From positions 2,232,001 to 2,296,000 of the forward strand of contig JARFXM010000003.1 in assembly GCA_029532625.1 (NCBI GenBank): 64,000 nt of DNA. The letters run 5' to 3'. The notes beneath the pieces are model-generated. The model did no database searches. It was not told the DNA's origin and saw only the letters and a program-made list of their open reading frames with translations. This document shows, piece by piece, positions 24,576-35,892 of this stretch. This DNA is from Lomentospora prolificans. Its lineage: Eukaryota; Ascomycota; Sordariomycetes; Microascales; Microascaceae. Each line of letters starts with the position of its first letter. Position 1 is the stretch's first letter. The position numbers and the translations under genes were made by a program.

Positions 24576-25927
24576 TCAAGTGCCTTTGAGATTTCGTGTT
24601 AAACAATCGACCAAATATTGCGGAATATGGAAGAAGCTTGGGCATACCTTCTCAGCAGTGAACCTCTCTGAACTCTCGAACTTGAGCAAACCAGCCACCA
24701 AGGCTCTGAACTCCTCTCTAACGCCGCTAAATACTAGTTCGGGAGGCCTCACCTCGAACAGCCTCCACATACCAAAAGGCGTTGTCCTAAATTTTGTGGC
24801 CTCGGGCCAGGTTTCGGGTGTTGGTGTGCCAAGTGTGCGGAATATGCTGAGGATGAGGCCGAGCTGGCTTCCATCCTCATGTGTCGGCGGGGACTCGAAG
24901 ATTGGAGTTGGGTTAGGTGTATTTGTTGAGGCGGATTCCGAGAGCAAAACGCCAAATGACCACATGTCGGCAGGTGTAGAATATGATTTGTTGCCGAAAA
25001 GAGCATCAGGTGGCCGGTAGGCTCCTGTGCCTATATCAAGTATCATTGAACCTGGGGGTTCAGATGAGGAGGAGAATTCCGGATGCCATGCTGTCCCGAA
25101 GTCGGAGAGATAGGCTGGCCCATCAGCACTGTCAAGAAGAATCGCAGAGGGCTTTATATCTCGATGAATGATGCCTCTGGCGTGGATGTAGGCTAAGGCG
25201 CTCAATATGTCCCTGAAGATCTTGCGCGTTCTTGCCACGGTAACAGGCCCAGAGTCGAAAAGATTGGCGAGTGTGAGGGGTTTGAAAGGGAATACCAGAA
25301 CCAGGCGCTGCTCTTGGTCGCGAAATGACTCTAGTAATGTGATAATGGTAGGATGGTCGAATGATAGCAGGATCTTGACCTCACGCTGGGGATTGTGTGG
25401 CTCAAAGTTCTGATAAGGATGTATAACTTTCAGGGCGCGGGTGGTAGCCGGTGTGGAGGATGGTGATCCAGCACGGTACACAGTAGAAGTGAGTCCATCA
25501 CCGACTGGAAGGCACCCCTCATATGGACCTATTCGGAACCCTACCGAGGTATCGTTGCGGCCCGGGTCTGGGAAGAGGAGAGAAGGCGGCTCTGGTATGG
25601 TGGCTGGAGTCGGCCCAAAGGAGAGGCTGCACGCTTCGTCATATTCTTCCTACAAGATTGTAAGAATATGTGTGCAAAGAATGGACGAGACTTCATGTTT
25701 AGGTCGGTGATACCCTTGTAGAGCATGACTCGAACGCTTCACTTTCTATTCTGAAAGCTTCCTGTTGGGCTATCTCTCTTTTCTCAGGGCATTCTGTGAG
25801 GATTGTGTGGGTTCTGTGAGGCAAGTCAGCACCGAGTAACACCGATATGAAACACAACTTACATCCGCTCGATGTTGTCATATCGGGAAGAGGCCGACAT
25901 GGACAGTTTCCAATCGTCGGATGCCAT
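24576..25927 (-). CDS. CDK-like Ser/Thr protein kinase (possible Csk1/CAK-type)
   Basis: Protein kinase of about 412 residues in three exons: 25927-25863, 25813-25714 and 25649-24576 (introns 49 and 64 bp). The glycine loop region reads EGCLPVGDGLTSTVYRA, with the nucleotide-binding lysine K129 in ALKVIHP and the helix C glutamate at E145 (REVKIL). The catalytic loop HRDIKPSAIL gives D219, and SDFGTAW gives the metal-binding D238, so it should be active. The activation segment ends GTGAYRPPDALF, PPD replacing the usual APE, and STPADMWSFGVLL follows. This resembles the fission yeast Csk1 group (CDK-activating kinase kinase), but that naming is tentative. The extended N-terminus (about 90 residues) is unusual. 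The start is the first ATG in the only frame that splices through. Confidence 0.8.
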
Positions 25928-26919
25928 CTCGATTAATTTCCTCTGCAGAGTCTAGGTCTGTGTGCACCTATGAAGCTTGGGAAAGTGGCTTTTCAAGACT
26001 TCGACTCCGAGCAAGCTTAACTCTGTTTCTCGCGGGTGCTATGACGAGCTGGGGGAGCTAGGCATGGATAGCTTCAAGCCACAGACGAAAGACGTCGACT
26101 GATGGCTCAATCAATCTCACAATTTCCCTCCATGGAAACCAGTGGGAGCTGTGACTTGGGCCCAATTGATCGGTCTAATATTGATGGGCAGCAATATTGC
26201 CTAGTTGGCACTGTTCGATACTCCACGGCTGCAGGGCCCGTGCATGAAATACTGTCTCAATACTTTCTGTGCTTACCACATTGTCGATGAAACATAGAGC
26301 TGGCATAGTATCTTCAAGTACCTCGCAGCTTCATCCCCAGATTCCGGGTTTCACTGGTGCGCGGTTCATTGAGACTCCATACTGTGGGATCTAGCGGCCG
26401 CCACTAATTTTGGAGGCCTGGGCGATGGGGATAGTGCTGCAGGATCCCATCGCAGGGCCCAGGTGTAGGGCCATAAAGGGCCGGAGATTCGTGACGCGGG
26501 TCATTGAACCACTAACCTGACACAATCAGGAACGAAACTCGAAGGATTTTCCGGGGAGCCCAGGAGCCAGAAGGAAGGAAAAAAAAAAAAAAAAAAGAAT
26601 AACTCCGACCGAGACCAGGTGAATTCATCCTGCTTGGTCCGTTCTGGTCCCATTAATCATCATCGATGCTCCCTCCACCTCCGCCAACAGCGTCACATTT
26701 GACTCTTTCCTCTTCCCCGATCCTCTCGACTGCCCGCAATTTCCGCGACAACATCATTATCGATCGTGCTAGTGCTCCTCCTGGCTCGTCCGCACTATGC
26801 ATGAACTCGCCGGCATCTTCGCCTAAACCTACCTTACTAGAATAGTTAGAAGACCCCTCTCTCAACGACTCGTCTAGCACCCTCTCGAATCTCAAGCCCA
26901 GCCACTCCTAATCCTCACG
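25928..26919. other. Divergent intergenic region
   Basis: Between the kinase start (minus) and the Syp1 start (plus), so it should hold two promoters. An A-run of 18 lies at 26579-26596. The last 250 bases are C/T-rich. No gene seen. Confidence 0.5.
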
Positions 26920-28241
26920 ATGGAGGAGACCACGAGAACCGAGTACCCAGCGATGCTGGTAAGAACGAACCTGGACCTCGATTCTAATTGTTCTTTTTTC
27001 TTTTCCTTTCGTCGAGCCTGGGCTCAGCTTCGACAATGTGGTCAAGCTGGCATTGTCGGAAGCTTCGCTCTCGCTTGCAGTTTTGCCTATACATGGCTGG
27101 ATGGCCGGTGGCTAATTGTGCAATGTCCCGTTCCTTGGGGTTCTAGGCGTATCTCCAACCATCACAAGCAGTCCATGTTCTCAACGACCGGGTGAAACGC
27201 GTCACCAAGCTCAATGTTGAAATCGCCGACTGGTTACAGGTACGCTTATTCTCCATGCTTCACTGTCGCACCGTTCATCTTTCTGCGCCTATGCCACCCA
27301 TTGCCGCCCACGCCTTGACGCCGCCGACCTATACCTTCCTCTCTCCGATCCATCCAGTCACCTGCGGCATGCTCAGCGAGCTAACTTTCATGCTGTATCC
27401 AGGAACGCCGGAAGGTTGAGGAACAATATATTCAGGGATTGAGGAAGTTGATGCAATTCAAGGTCCCCAATGCTGCATCCGAGCTGGGGTAAGTGTGTGG
27501 GAACTGGTTCCGCTCGTACTGGAAAGATCACAGCTTCTTTGCGAACTATGACTAGGGATTGGAACTGACTGGTCCTACCGGGCAGTGTCTTCCAGGGACC
27601 ATGGGACAAAGTCCTCCGTTCAGTCGAATCTACCGCCCACTCTCACTTCCTCTATGCATCGCGTATCGAAAAAGATGTCGAGGTTCCTCTCAGAGCTTTT
27701 GGCCAGAAGAAGGAGGTGCACAACATACAGACTATTGGGGCGAACCTTGCCTCGATGGCTCGGGAACTTGAAGATGCGCAGGACAAGTCCGAGAAGTTGA
27801 CCAAGAAAGGCACCAAGGCCAGCACTCAAAAAGTCGATGCCGCCGCCTCAAGATTGAGTGCCGCGTCCCAGCAGTGGGAGTCGCAGGCCCCTTTCATCTT
27901 TGAGACCTTGCAAGTCCTCGATGAGCAACGGATAAACCAGCTTCGCGACCTACTCACCCAACTTCTAACCCACGAGAGCGATCAGGCCCAGAGGAACCAG
28001 ATCAGTGCGGGAGAGGCCCTCCAGGCTATACTCGACATCCAGACGCCGAAAGAGGTTGAAAACTTTTCTAAGAAGATCACGGACGGAAAGGTGAAGCAAG
28101 AAAAGAAGTCCGCGCCTACTACTCGTCGCCCGAGTGCCACTGGAAGCACCTTGACCCCTCCTGCCACCGCTACCACAAGGGCATCTCATGAAGATGAGAC
28201 ACCAAGCGAGCCCGACGTTTCGGAACCAACCCAGCGTTAGT

Positions 28242-28279
<38 letters not shown>

Positions 28280-30158
28280 TTTGGGCTTGTCGAAATATGT
28301 TTCGTCGGAGCTGACGTCGGAGTGTGTAGAGACCCCTCGCTTACGGAGCCGAATTGGAACTATGCTTGGCCGAAGGCGACAGAGCATTCACGGCGGATTT
28401 GGCCCAATTTCGCAGAAGAACTCGGGTTCCTTTGGCAGGACCCTGAGGAGCAGCCACGGCCGCGGCGTGTCTCCCCGCGCATCGATGAACGACTTGACCT
28501 CGTCGACCAAACTGCCGTCGCTCGCCGAAACCCCCGATCCCTCCAAGGATACCAGAATCACAGAGGCCGAAGAGAACCCGACACAAGATGCGCCCCACGA
28601 AGGCACAAACGGGATTAAACCCTCACCAAGTCTCGGAGACTTGGCTGCGCTCTCGGAATCACAAGGGGCTGTCAACGGTGCCGGCGCTGGAGAAACGACA
28701 GAGTTCGCCCCACCCCCAGGCCCGCCGCCCTCTTACGTCAAGGCTAGCGAGGACCAACCTAGCAAGGACTCTGAAGGTTTCACTATCCCGCCGGCCATGA
28801 ATGATCCGATCTCCCAAGCCCAACGAGAAGCTGCCCTCGAGGAGGCCGATCAGCTGTTCAAGCTCAATATCCAGAGCACTCCAGTTGCCCAGGATGATCC
28901 TGAAGCGACCCAGGCTGCTCTTTCGAACGTAACCAACGCCCTGACCCAGATGGGCATGCCATCACGAAAAACCGGTACTATCCGAGGACGAAGAGACGTT
29001 CGTAACACCATCTACGTGCCTGTACCTAACGGCGCGCCCTCTTCCCCTGAAGCTGCCGCACCCTCCACGCCTCCTATCCCCACGGTCTTCTCGAAGCCGT
29101 CAACCTTGACGGCCCTTACGTCTGAAGCTAGCATTGCAGGTACCTCAGATACCCAATCTGTTCGCTCAGGCAACTCCCTCGGCACTCTTAATCATGCGAA
29201 GCACCCTGACAAACTAGGCTCGGGTCTCAATGCTTCAATCATTGAGACTGTTGCCGCTTCCTTTGAAGACGGCGCCTTGAAGAACGCTAAGATCAGCGGT
29301 GAGATCGCTTTCTGCTATAACCCGGATGAGGACACCGATAGCAAGGCCCGTAAGTCGAATTCTGCCTTCTTAATTTCTTCTCCGTTTTCTTCCCATCTCA
29401 AATATGAGGGCGTGCTAACCTTGGTTGCACCAGTCGACAACCCGATGATTAGGATTAATAATTTCCCTCGTCTTGAAGTCATCGGCCCGAACCGAATCTT
29501 TGTACAGAATGCTCTTCCGGACCGCAATGATCAGTTTACTCTAGACATATCTCACATCGCCAAGACCTCAACCGCCTTCAGCTACCGTATCCACAGCGAG
29601 GCTGATGGCCTGGACCTCGCTGCGCATACTCCACTTCTCATAAAATCTCTCTGGAAGCCAAAGGGCGAGAAGTTGGAACTCCTGATGCAATATTCGCTCA
29701 ATCCTGAGAGCGCATTTACCTCCCCCGTCTTGCTACGTAATGTAGTAGTGTTCGCTACTTATGAGGGTGCCAGAGCAAGCGGCGCCCAGACAAAGCCTTC
29801 CGGTACGCACTTGAAGGACAAGCATCTCGTCTACTGGAGGCTCGGAGATATTACCTTGACGTCCGATCCTCACAAGATCGTCTGCCGCATTCTCGGCGCT
29901 GAAGGTGCCGAGCCTAAGCCTGGCCATGTCGAAGCAAGGTGGGAGTATACTCCCGGTGCAACAGCGACATCGTCGTTGGGCGGCATTTCCGTATCGAGAC
30001 TCGAAGAGACTAAAGGCAAAGAGAAAGAGGAAATAGTGGAAGAAGATCCATTCGCGGATAGCGACAACATTGCGTCACCACCGCTCCCTCCCGACCACAA
30101 GTGGGTCGACGTGCCTATGGTATATAAACTTGTCAGTGGCAAGTATGAAAGTCGGTAA
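26920..30158 (+). CDS. syp1: Endocytic muniscin Syp1 (F-BAR plus mu-homology domain)
   Basis: Early endocytic adaptor that bends membrane and recruits cargo at the plasma membrane. Exons: 26920-26958, 27147-27239, 27403-27488, 27586-28235, 28330-30158; the last probably holds a further in-frame intron (29350-29433, GTAAGT donor, GTGCTAAC branch site, CAG acceptor), leaving about 870 residues. The F-BAR opens EYPAML-AYLQPSQAVHVLNDRVKRV and continues NVEIADWLQERRKVEEQYI; it fills about residues 1-250. A Pro/Ser-rich linker carries RSRIGTMLGRRRQSIHGGFG, a muniscin hallmark. The mu-homology domain (about residue 560 to the end) has INNFPRLEVIGPNR, LLMQYSLNPES and ends WVDVPMVYKLVSGKYESR. The fourth intron contains a run of 36 T. 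The short first exons are supported by phase and by the conserved F-BAR text. Confidence 0.93.
28243..28278. repeat. T36 homopolymer inside a Syp1 intron
   Basis: Thirty-six consecutive T between the GTTAGT donor (28236) and the TGTAG acceptor (28329) of the fourth Syp1 intron. It is far longer than a usual pyrimidine tract and lies near the donor rather than next to the acceptor. Length is likely to vary between isolates and is prone to assembly error. Confidence 0.85.
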
Positions 30159-30935
30159 TCAGTCTTGCCTACCTTTTGATTTTGAGACGATGTTATGATC
30201 ACAAATTTGTTTCCTATCAGAGTCTTCTACCTGTCTCGATTTTGTACCATTTCTTTTGTCGTCTCAGCCCTATTACCCTTGTTTCACACCTTATAAGCTC
30301 AAGAATGGGCTGGATTGCTGATGAACAAACCTCGATATATGTCACCTGGGAGATGTTCATACCCTTAACTTCTGCTCGCTTGAGTTTTTTTTGTTAGTCT
30401 CGTCATGGCTATTATATTGTCCAATATTTAGGGAAATGCGTTCCCTGAACCCGGCGGCCCCCCCGGCCCTATTTTCATTTCACTTGGTAAAAGTGGCCTT
30501 TTGTATATCATGAAATCTCGGAAGGAATCTATCTGAGCATCCTAGTGTAAGAGATGAAGGCATATTTTTTCTTTTCGGCTCTTTGCTGTGTCATGATTAT
30601 GTGGAAGTTCTGTGTTCAAGTTGGTTGAATCGTTGTCATAAGCAAATCATTGGCATTAATGAAGGCAAGAGGATCGTCTGGCTTGGAGCACAGAGATCGG
30701 TTCGATGTTGATCTAAGCATGCTTTTACTATTGGCTAAAGAACCCTCAATCTTGGAAGCAAGGATAGCCTCTTGCTTCGGGAGCGGCGAATCTAGTGATG
30801 AAGGCCAACTACCTCAGTATATCATAAGGTGATTTTTTTTAAAAAAAAAACCACCTCGCTTGCCAACTCGGGTGGGACAAAGTACAATCCTGTAAAGACC
30901 TAACAAACCGTTCTGACTCTAGCATCCTAGACGTT
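30159..30935. other. Convergent 3' region
   Basis: Between the stops of Syp1 (plus) and the caspase-like gene (minus). AT-rich, with a T8A10 inverted run near 30832-30850. No gene seen. Confidence 0.5.
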
Positions 30936-32690
30936 TTATTCCTCACTCCGTTCGCCCTCGACCTTCGCTGCAGGAGCCAAATGGATGTACCTTCTTACCG
31001 GTCCGCATCCAAGCCTCAACACCGGCATACGAGCAAGCCCTGGTTTAGGCCTACACTTTGTCGGGGTTGCCTCCATCCTCAGCCTTTCCTCCAAACTCAC
31101 AGTCCAGTGGTTCCAGCCCCACGTGGCTTTCTCTAACTCTTCGCACAGAGTGAGAGTGAACTGGAACTCGGTCGAGGACCCGGGATCTATATAAGCCGTA
31201 TGGTCGAAGAATCCGAATGGCCTCGTGGTCGCTGCTAGAATTTCCTTGCCTTCTTGCGGGAGAGCAAGCCCTGGGCACCCAAATGGAGCATCGAGAATGA
31301 GGAGTACATCGGCTGGGACCTTAGGAGAGCACAGCGTTTTCTCAAAAATCTCCATGAAGTCTATCTTAAATCTAGGGTACGGATGAAAGATGCCGACGGG
31401 TGGATGGATGGTGAACGTGGTCGAGCTCGTTTGTGCTGGGCCGGCGTAATAGACGATGATGAGGTCGTTAGGCCCCTTTCTGTCGATCAACCTGGCGATG
31501 GCAGAAGCGAAATGGGGTTCAGGGTCGCGCCGAGGCAAGATGCAATGGGTCACCTTGTAGTAGTACCCTGAAACAAACACGTTCTCAAGCCTCTTCATCG
31601 GCGCGGGAAGGGCGGCTGCGGCAGACCCGCCCCAGCGAACCATGAGGACTTCGGCGGTGTGGTAGTCGACGTGGCGGCGGTGTCGCACGACAATCTTCTC
31701 CTCAATCATGTTGGGCATTCTCTTGTTATCAGTAAGTTTCTTCTTCTTCCTATCGTCCTCTTTATCCTCCTCCGTGTTTCCCCCGGATACCTTGTCGGAG
31801 TCGGAGTCCTTGGGCTGTCTTACCCTGAAATCTTTGCATGTAGGACAGTCCTTACACTGCGGCCGACCATGGCAGATGAGGGTAATCTTTCGCCAGCAGT
31901 CCTTGATGGCATGCGTTTTCGAATTGCTACATCTCGAGGTCTCGTGGCAGTTGATGCGGCAACATGGCTTCGCTTCTGGGGCACCCGACTGGACATCCGA
32001 CTGGACACCCGACTCGCCGCGCCTGGATGGCGTCGAGCTGGCCTTTTGAGGCCTACTGTGACACTCATCAAGAGCCGTGTAGCAACTTGTGGGATGTGTG
32101 TAGGAGCAGCTCTTATGAGGAAACTGCCTATGGAAGAGCGCTTCGGGGAGCTGGAGTTCAGAGGGAGAGTCTGGGAAACGAGATGCTCCGGCTGGCGCGA
32201 GCTCATTCAACTCCATCGACTGGGTCGGGTTCGTCTCCTCGGCATTCGCATGCTCGGACTTTTTAGCAGAGAATGTCTTTGTGAGAGAACGGAAGACGCT
32301 CTTATCATCGGAAGAGCCGAGGACCACGTCTTTCTGTCTCTGGGATTCGGTGCTGCTAGTCGAGCAAGCGAGTAGCTCTTCGACGTTATATCTTACCGAA
32401 TCTGGAGTTAGTAGATGGTCATCCGGCCACGCCTCTACAGCAGCCTTGCCCTTTTCCTTATTCATGGGCTTCCCTGATAGGATATCGGAATACCCAATGA
32501 GGCTTTCGTCGAGAAGCCCCAGTAGAGGTTGTTCTGATACCGGCGAGGGTGTGGAAGGTCTCATCTCGTCGTCTGTTGTATTGAGACCTCCTTTGTCGGA
32601 ATACTTTATAGAAGCCACTGGTATTGAATGACTTGGTTGATCTGAGATGGCTTTCGTATGATTGACTCCGCCACGGCCCGAGCTCAACAC
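30936..32690 (-). CDS. Degenerate caspase-like protein (catalytic residues lost)
   Basis: Single-exon frame of 584 residues of unknown function. Residues 1-190 are Ser/Glu-rich and disordered. Residues 195-286 hold about 14 cysteines (CCRINCHETSRC, CHGRPQCKDCPTC) that could bind metal. Residues 365-525 resemble the caspase-like domain common in fungi: ANDLIIVYY-type strand at NDLIIVYYAGPAQ, the second strand DVLLILDAPFGCPGLALP, then EILAATTRPFG and FQFTLTLCEELEKA. In active relatives the first strand ends in G/A-H-G and the second in D-x-C. Here P418 stands where His is expected and P469 where Cys is expected, so it is probably a pseudo-protease. The family link is my reading of strand order and motif spacing, not a search result. 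The reading frame is intact, so the gene is not obviously dead. Confidence 0.62.
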   Translation of the reverse strand: MLSSGRGGVNHTKAISDQPSHSIPVASIKYSDKGGLNTTDDEMRPSTPSPVSEQPLLGLLDESLIGYSDILSGKPMNKEKGKAAVEAWPDDHLLTPDSVRYNVEELLACSTSSTESQRQKDVVLGSSDDKSVFRSLTKTFSAKKSEHANAEETNPTQSMELNELAPAGASRFPDSPSELQLPEALFHRQFPHKSCSYTHPTSCYTALDECHSRPQKASSTPSRRGESGVQSDVQSGAPEAKPCCRINCHETSRCSNSKTHAIKDCWRKITLICHGRPQCKDCPTCKDFRVRQPKDSDSDKVSGGNTEEDKEDDRKKKKLTDNKRMPNMIEEKIVVRHRRHVDYHTAEVLMVRWGGSAAAALPAPMKRLENVFVSGYYYKVTHCILPRRDPEPHFASAIARLIDRKGPNDLIIVYYAGPAQTSSTTFTIHPPVGIFHPYPRFKIDFMEIFEKTLCSPKVPADVLLILDAPFGCPGLALPQEGKEILAATTRPFGFFDHTAYIDPGSSTEFQFTLTLCEELEKATWGWNHWTVSLEERLRMEATPTKCRPKPGLARMPVLRLGCGPVRRYIHLAPAAKVEGERSEE

Positions 32691-33458
32691 CTTGAAAGTG
32701 AAATTGGGAGGTTTTTTAAAGCATTGTATACTGAGTCAACGGATGAAGAGAGGTTTGTATGGAAAAGCTATAGAGGAAGAGGAAAGAGTGGAAGAGGGCA
32801 TCAGCTGTCCTCCCATGCTCATGTTTATACCCTCGATTACATGATACCATCACAAGCCGGCGTCGGTATACACTTAGCGAGTCATCTAGCTCATGCTTTC
32901 ACGAGCACTCAGACGTGACCAAGTCATGTATCTTCATGTACTATGCACCACTTAGAGATACAAGAGCTTGTTTCCATTCCTAGTCTTTGAGTGAGTTGGT
33001 CGTGTTTAGACTTATGGGGTGATTATCTCCCAGTATATAGGTTTGGGGCCCTCTGGTCATCGTTTGCGACGGCGGAGCATTGAAAATGGAGAGCTAGCAT
33101 GAAGGGTGCCAGCTTGCCCCATGGCACGGCCGTGAAAAGTATCGGACGTAGGTTCGCACTGGCACTGGAGCCTCTCGTTTCGGAGTAGTGTCTAGGGACG
33201 AGCGGATGGTCGTCACGGGTTTGGATATTGCACGCTGTCTTTTTATTTTTCTTTTTTTGGTGAATGCCACATGCGGAACGCACCGATATTCTTGAGTAGA
33301 TTGGATGGAGGACCAGGTTGAATAAGAAAGATGCAAGTTGTCGCAATAGATAGCTTGCCACGCAGGGACCGGTATATCGTTATACATTATCAAATACACA
33401 ACACCTCCTAAAGACTCCATTAACTCCAAGGAGGCCAAGATAGGCCCATTTTCATTCT
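32691..33458. other. Intergenic, caspase-like promoter and MAD1 3' flank
   Basis: Upstream DNA of the minus-strand caspase-like gene and the 3' flank of MAD1, transcribed in the same direction. No gene seen; T-rich words at 33238-33258. Confidence 0.45.
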
Positions 33459-35892
33459 TCAGTCCCTCGACGCCTTCGTATGCTCATCGTAAAACTCCAA
33501 AGTCAAAGCCGCCAAGAAGCCCGGTATACAACCTTTTTCCCTCACCCAAAACTTGATCTGGTCATTAATCCTCTGCGCAAACGCGCTCCTCGGCCCGCCG
33601 CCAACCTTCATCGTGCCCTTCTCGCCGTCAAAGACTATACTGTTCTCGTGCTCGTCCGACTGGCTGGGGTAGTACACGCTCTCGACGCGCATCTTGCCGT
33701 TGGGGATGAACGTCACGGTCCAGCCCAGGGTGCTGAAGATGGCTTCCTTGAACTCGGCGCTTTTGGCCGTCCAAACTTCCTTGAGGCGCTTGGCTGACTT
33801 TTGCGCGGAGGCGGTCTCGGCCTTGGCCTCCTGAACCTGGCGTTGAGCAGCCTCCAGCATCGAGGCAGGCACGGTGGGGAAGGAGCTCGCGTTCTTGGGG
33901 TCTTGCATGTGAGCGAGGAGCTCGGCGTTTTCTTTTTTTAGCGCCTCCAGGGTCGACATTTTGATGGCCTCGAAGTTTGAAGTGGGATTGCTTCGAAGGG
34001 CTAGAATTCGAACCCCGCTTCGCTTCTTAGCTGCGCGGAGCTGCTCTTTGGACACGGAAAGTTCCTTCTCGCTAAGTGCAAGCTTTGTCTGGACGGCGGA
34101 CAGCTCGTCCTGAAGCTTTCGGGCTTTCCTGGCCAACTGACCTAGTTGCTCATGTGATGGACCGTTGCTGGGTTCGACGGACCGCTGACGCTTGTTACCG
34201 GTCGTGGGGGTTGCCGGCTCGGCGGATGCGAGCTCGGTGTGTAGCTTCTGGACTTCGGCTTTGTACGTATCGACCAGGTCTTCGAGTTCTTGGATTCTTT
34301 GGGCCCGCACTTGGTCGTGCTGCTCGGGTTGGAAGGCAAGGTCTTCGGCGTCGAATGTCTTGAGTTGTGCCCTCAGGTATTCCACCTCTTTGGCAGCGAG
34401 TGCGCGCTGTCGTTCTAACCTTGCACGTGTTTTGTCGCCACCGGACGCAGCGCTTGATGCGGCAGCATCCTTAGCTTTCTCAATTTCGGCCCTGAGCTGT
34501 GTCTTTTCATCCTCCAGCGCTTGAATGATAGACTCGTGAGCAGCCACATCCGCTTGCAACAGTCCCATCTTCTCCGCATAGGAAGCCGACGTGAGACGTT
34601 CTTGGACAAGGGCGCGCGCAAGTTCTTCGGGGGATTCAAACTTCATATCCTCGCCGCCAGATTCGGCCGTAGATTGTAGGTACGCAGTCCATGCAAGTCT
34701 CTCATCCTCGAGGCGTTGCCTCTGCATCCTAGCCTCGTCAAGCTCAGCTTCTAGAAGCTCAGCGGCTTCCAGTTTCCTCTGAAGCATCCTCTTCTCTTCC
34801 TCAACAACCTCAACGGCTTTATGAATTTGGCGCAGGTGCTTAAGTTCGGAGAGCTGTTCGCGGTTTGTCGCCTCAAGCTTCCGGATATGTTGGACCTGTT
34901 CGGACAACTCGCGCTTAATCACAGCCATGGTCTCAGCATCCCCAGTCTGCGCCTTCAGGCGAAGCACCTCGGCTTCTAGGTTACCAATCTGACCATCTTT
35001 CTCAGAAAGCTGGGCCTGTGTAGCCTGTAACACGGCTTCTCTCGACGCGCCCTCCTGCTCAAGTTCCTGGACGCTTCTTTGGGTTGTGTCGAGCTGCATT
35101 TGGATGTCCATAATCTTCTTTTCGTTAATACGCGCAGCATCATCCTTTGCAGTCACAAGTTCCTCCATCTGCTCCGTTAACAGGCGATTTTCTTCCTCTA
35201 CATCCCTAATCTTCTTGTCAAAAGTAGATTTCTCCTGCGTAGCCGTCTCGCGTAGCTCCGTGAGCTCGGTCTGCGCGTTCTCCAGCTGGCGTGCAAGTTT
35301 GGAGCTTTCGGCCTCGGCAACTTGCTTCTTCTCAAAGTCCTCCTGGGCGCGGCGCTTTTGATCCTCAATCTCCGTTTTGAACCGCGCCTCCGCCATTTCC
35401 TTCTCCTGCTCGAGCGTGCTCAAGGTGTACCGTAAGGTGCCCAGTTCGGCCTTGAGCTCCTCTATGCATCGGCGGTGGGATTCGTACTCCTCGGCGTCGG
35501 GTGGCGCCATGTTTTCTTTGGAGCTTTCTCTGGATACCGGGCGTATGGATTCGGGGGCGTAGCTGTGTCTCGAGGCGGGACGTTGAGTCGTCGCTGATTG
35601 ATTTGTAGTTTCCCCCGTAAAAAGATTATATGTCGGCTGGCCGGAGCGGTAGGAAGCAATCTTGAAAATGGATGAAAAAAGAATCAGCGTACTTGTCCTT
35701 TACGCTCCGACTCACGGATGCAAGCGATTCCAAGTTCCAGACGATTTTGCTCTGTTCATCCACACTTACCCGTGATTCCCTTAGCGAGGTGTTGGGGCGC
35801 GGAACATGGCTGCCGCTTGGCGTACGCAACCTCCCGGAAACGGAGGCGCGCCTTTGCGCATCCTCAGTAGCCCGTGTGTTGCGTGAGCTCAT
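33459..35892 (-). CDS. mad1: Spindle assembly checkpoint protein Mad1
   Basis: Coiled-coil scaffold that loads Mad2 at unattached kinetochores. Exon 1 (35892-35716) and exon 2 (35660-33459) over a 55 bp intron (GTGAGT, CGCTGATTC, CAAG) give 792 residues. A donor at 35769 (GTAAGT) is an alternative that would drop 18 residues in frame. The N-terminal segment carries SGQPTYNLFTGE, typical of fungal Mad1, followed by KENMAPPDAEEYESHRRCIE. Residues about 110-640 are nearly continuous heptad coiled coil. The Mad2-binding motif is represented by RILALRSNPTSN. The C-terminal RWD-like fold has RLKEVWTAKSAEFKEAIFST, GWTVTFIPNGKMRVESVYYP and ends near LTLEFYDEHT. Long frames on the opposite strand are shadows of the coiled coil. 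It shares its upstream region with TAM41. Confidence 0.93.

Noticed and set aside
31659..32375. 238-codon plus frame opposite the caspase-like gene
   Set aside because: Antisense shadow; the minus frame is longer and carries the fold motifs.
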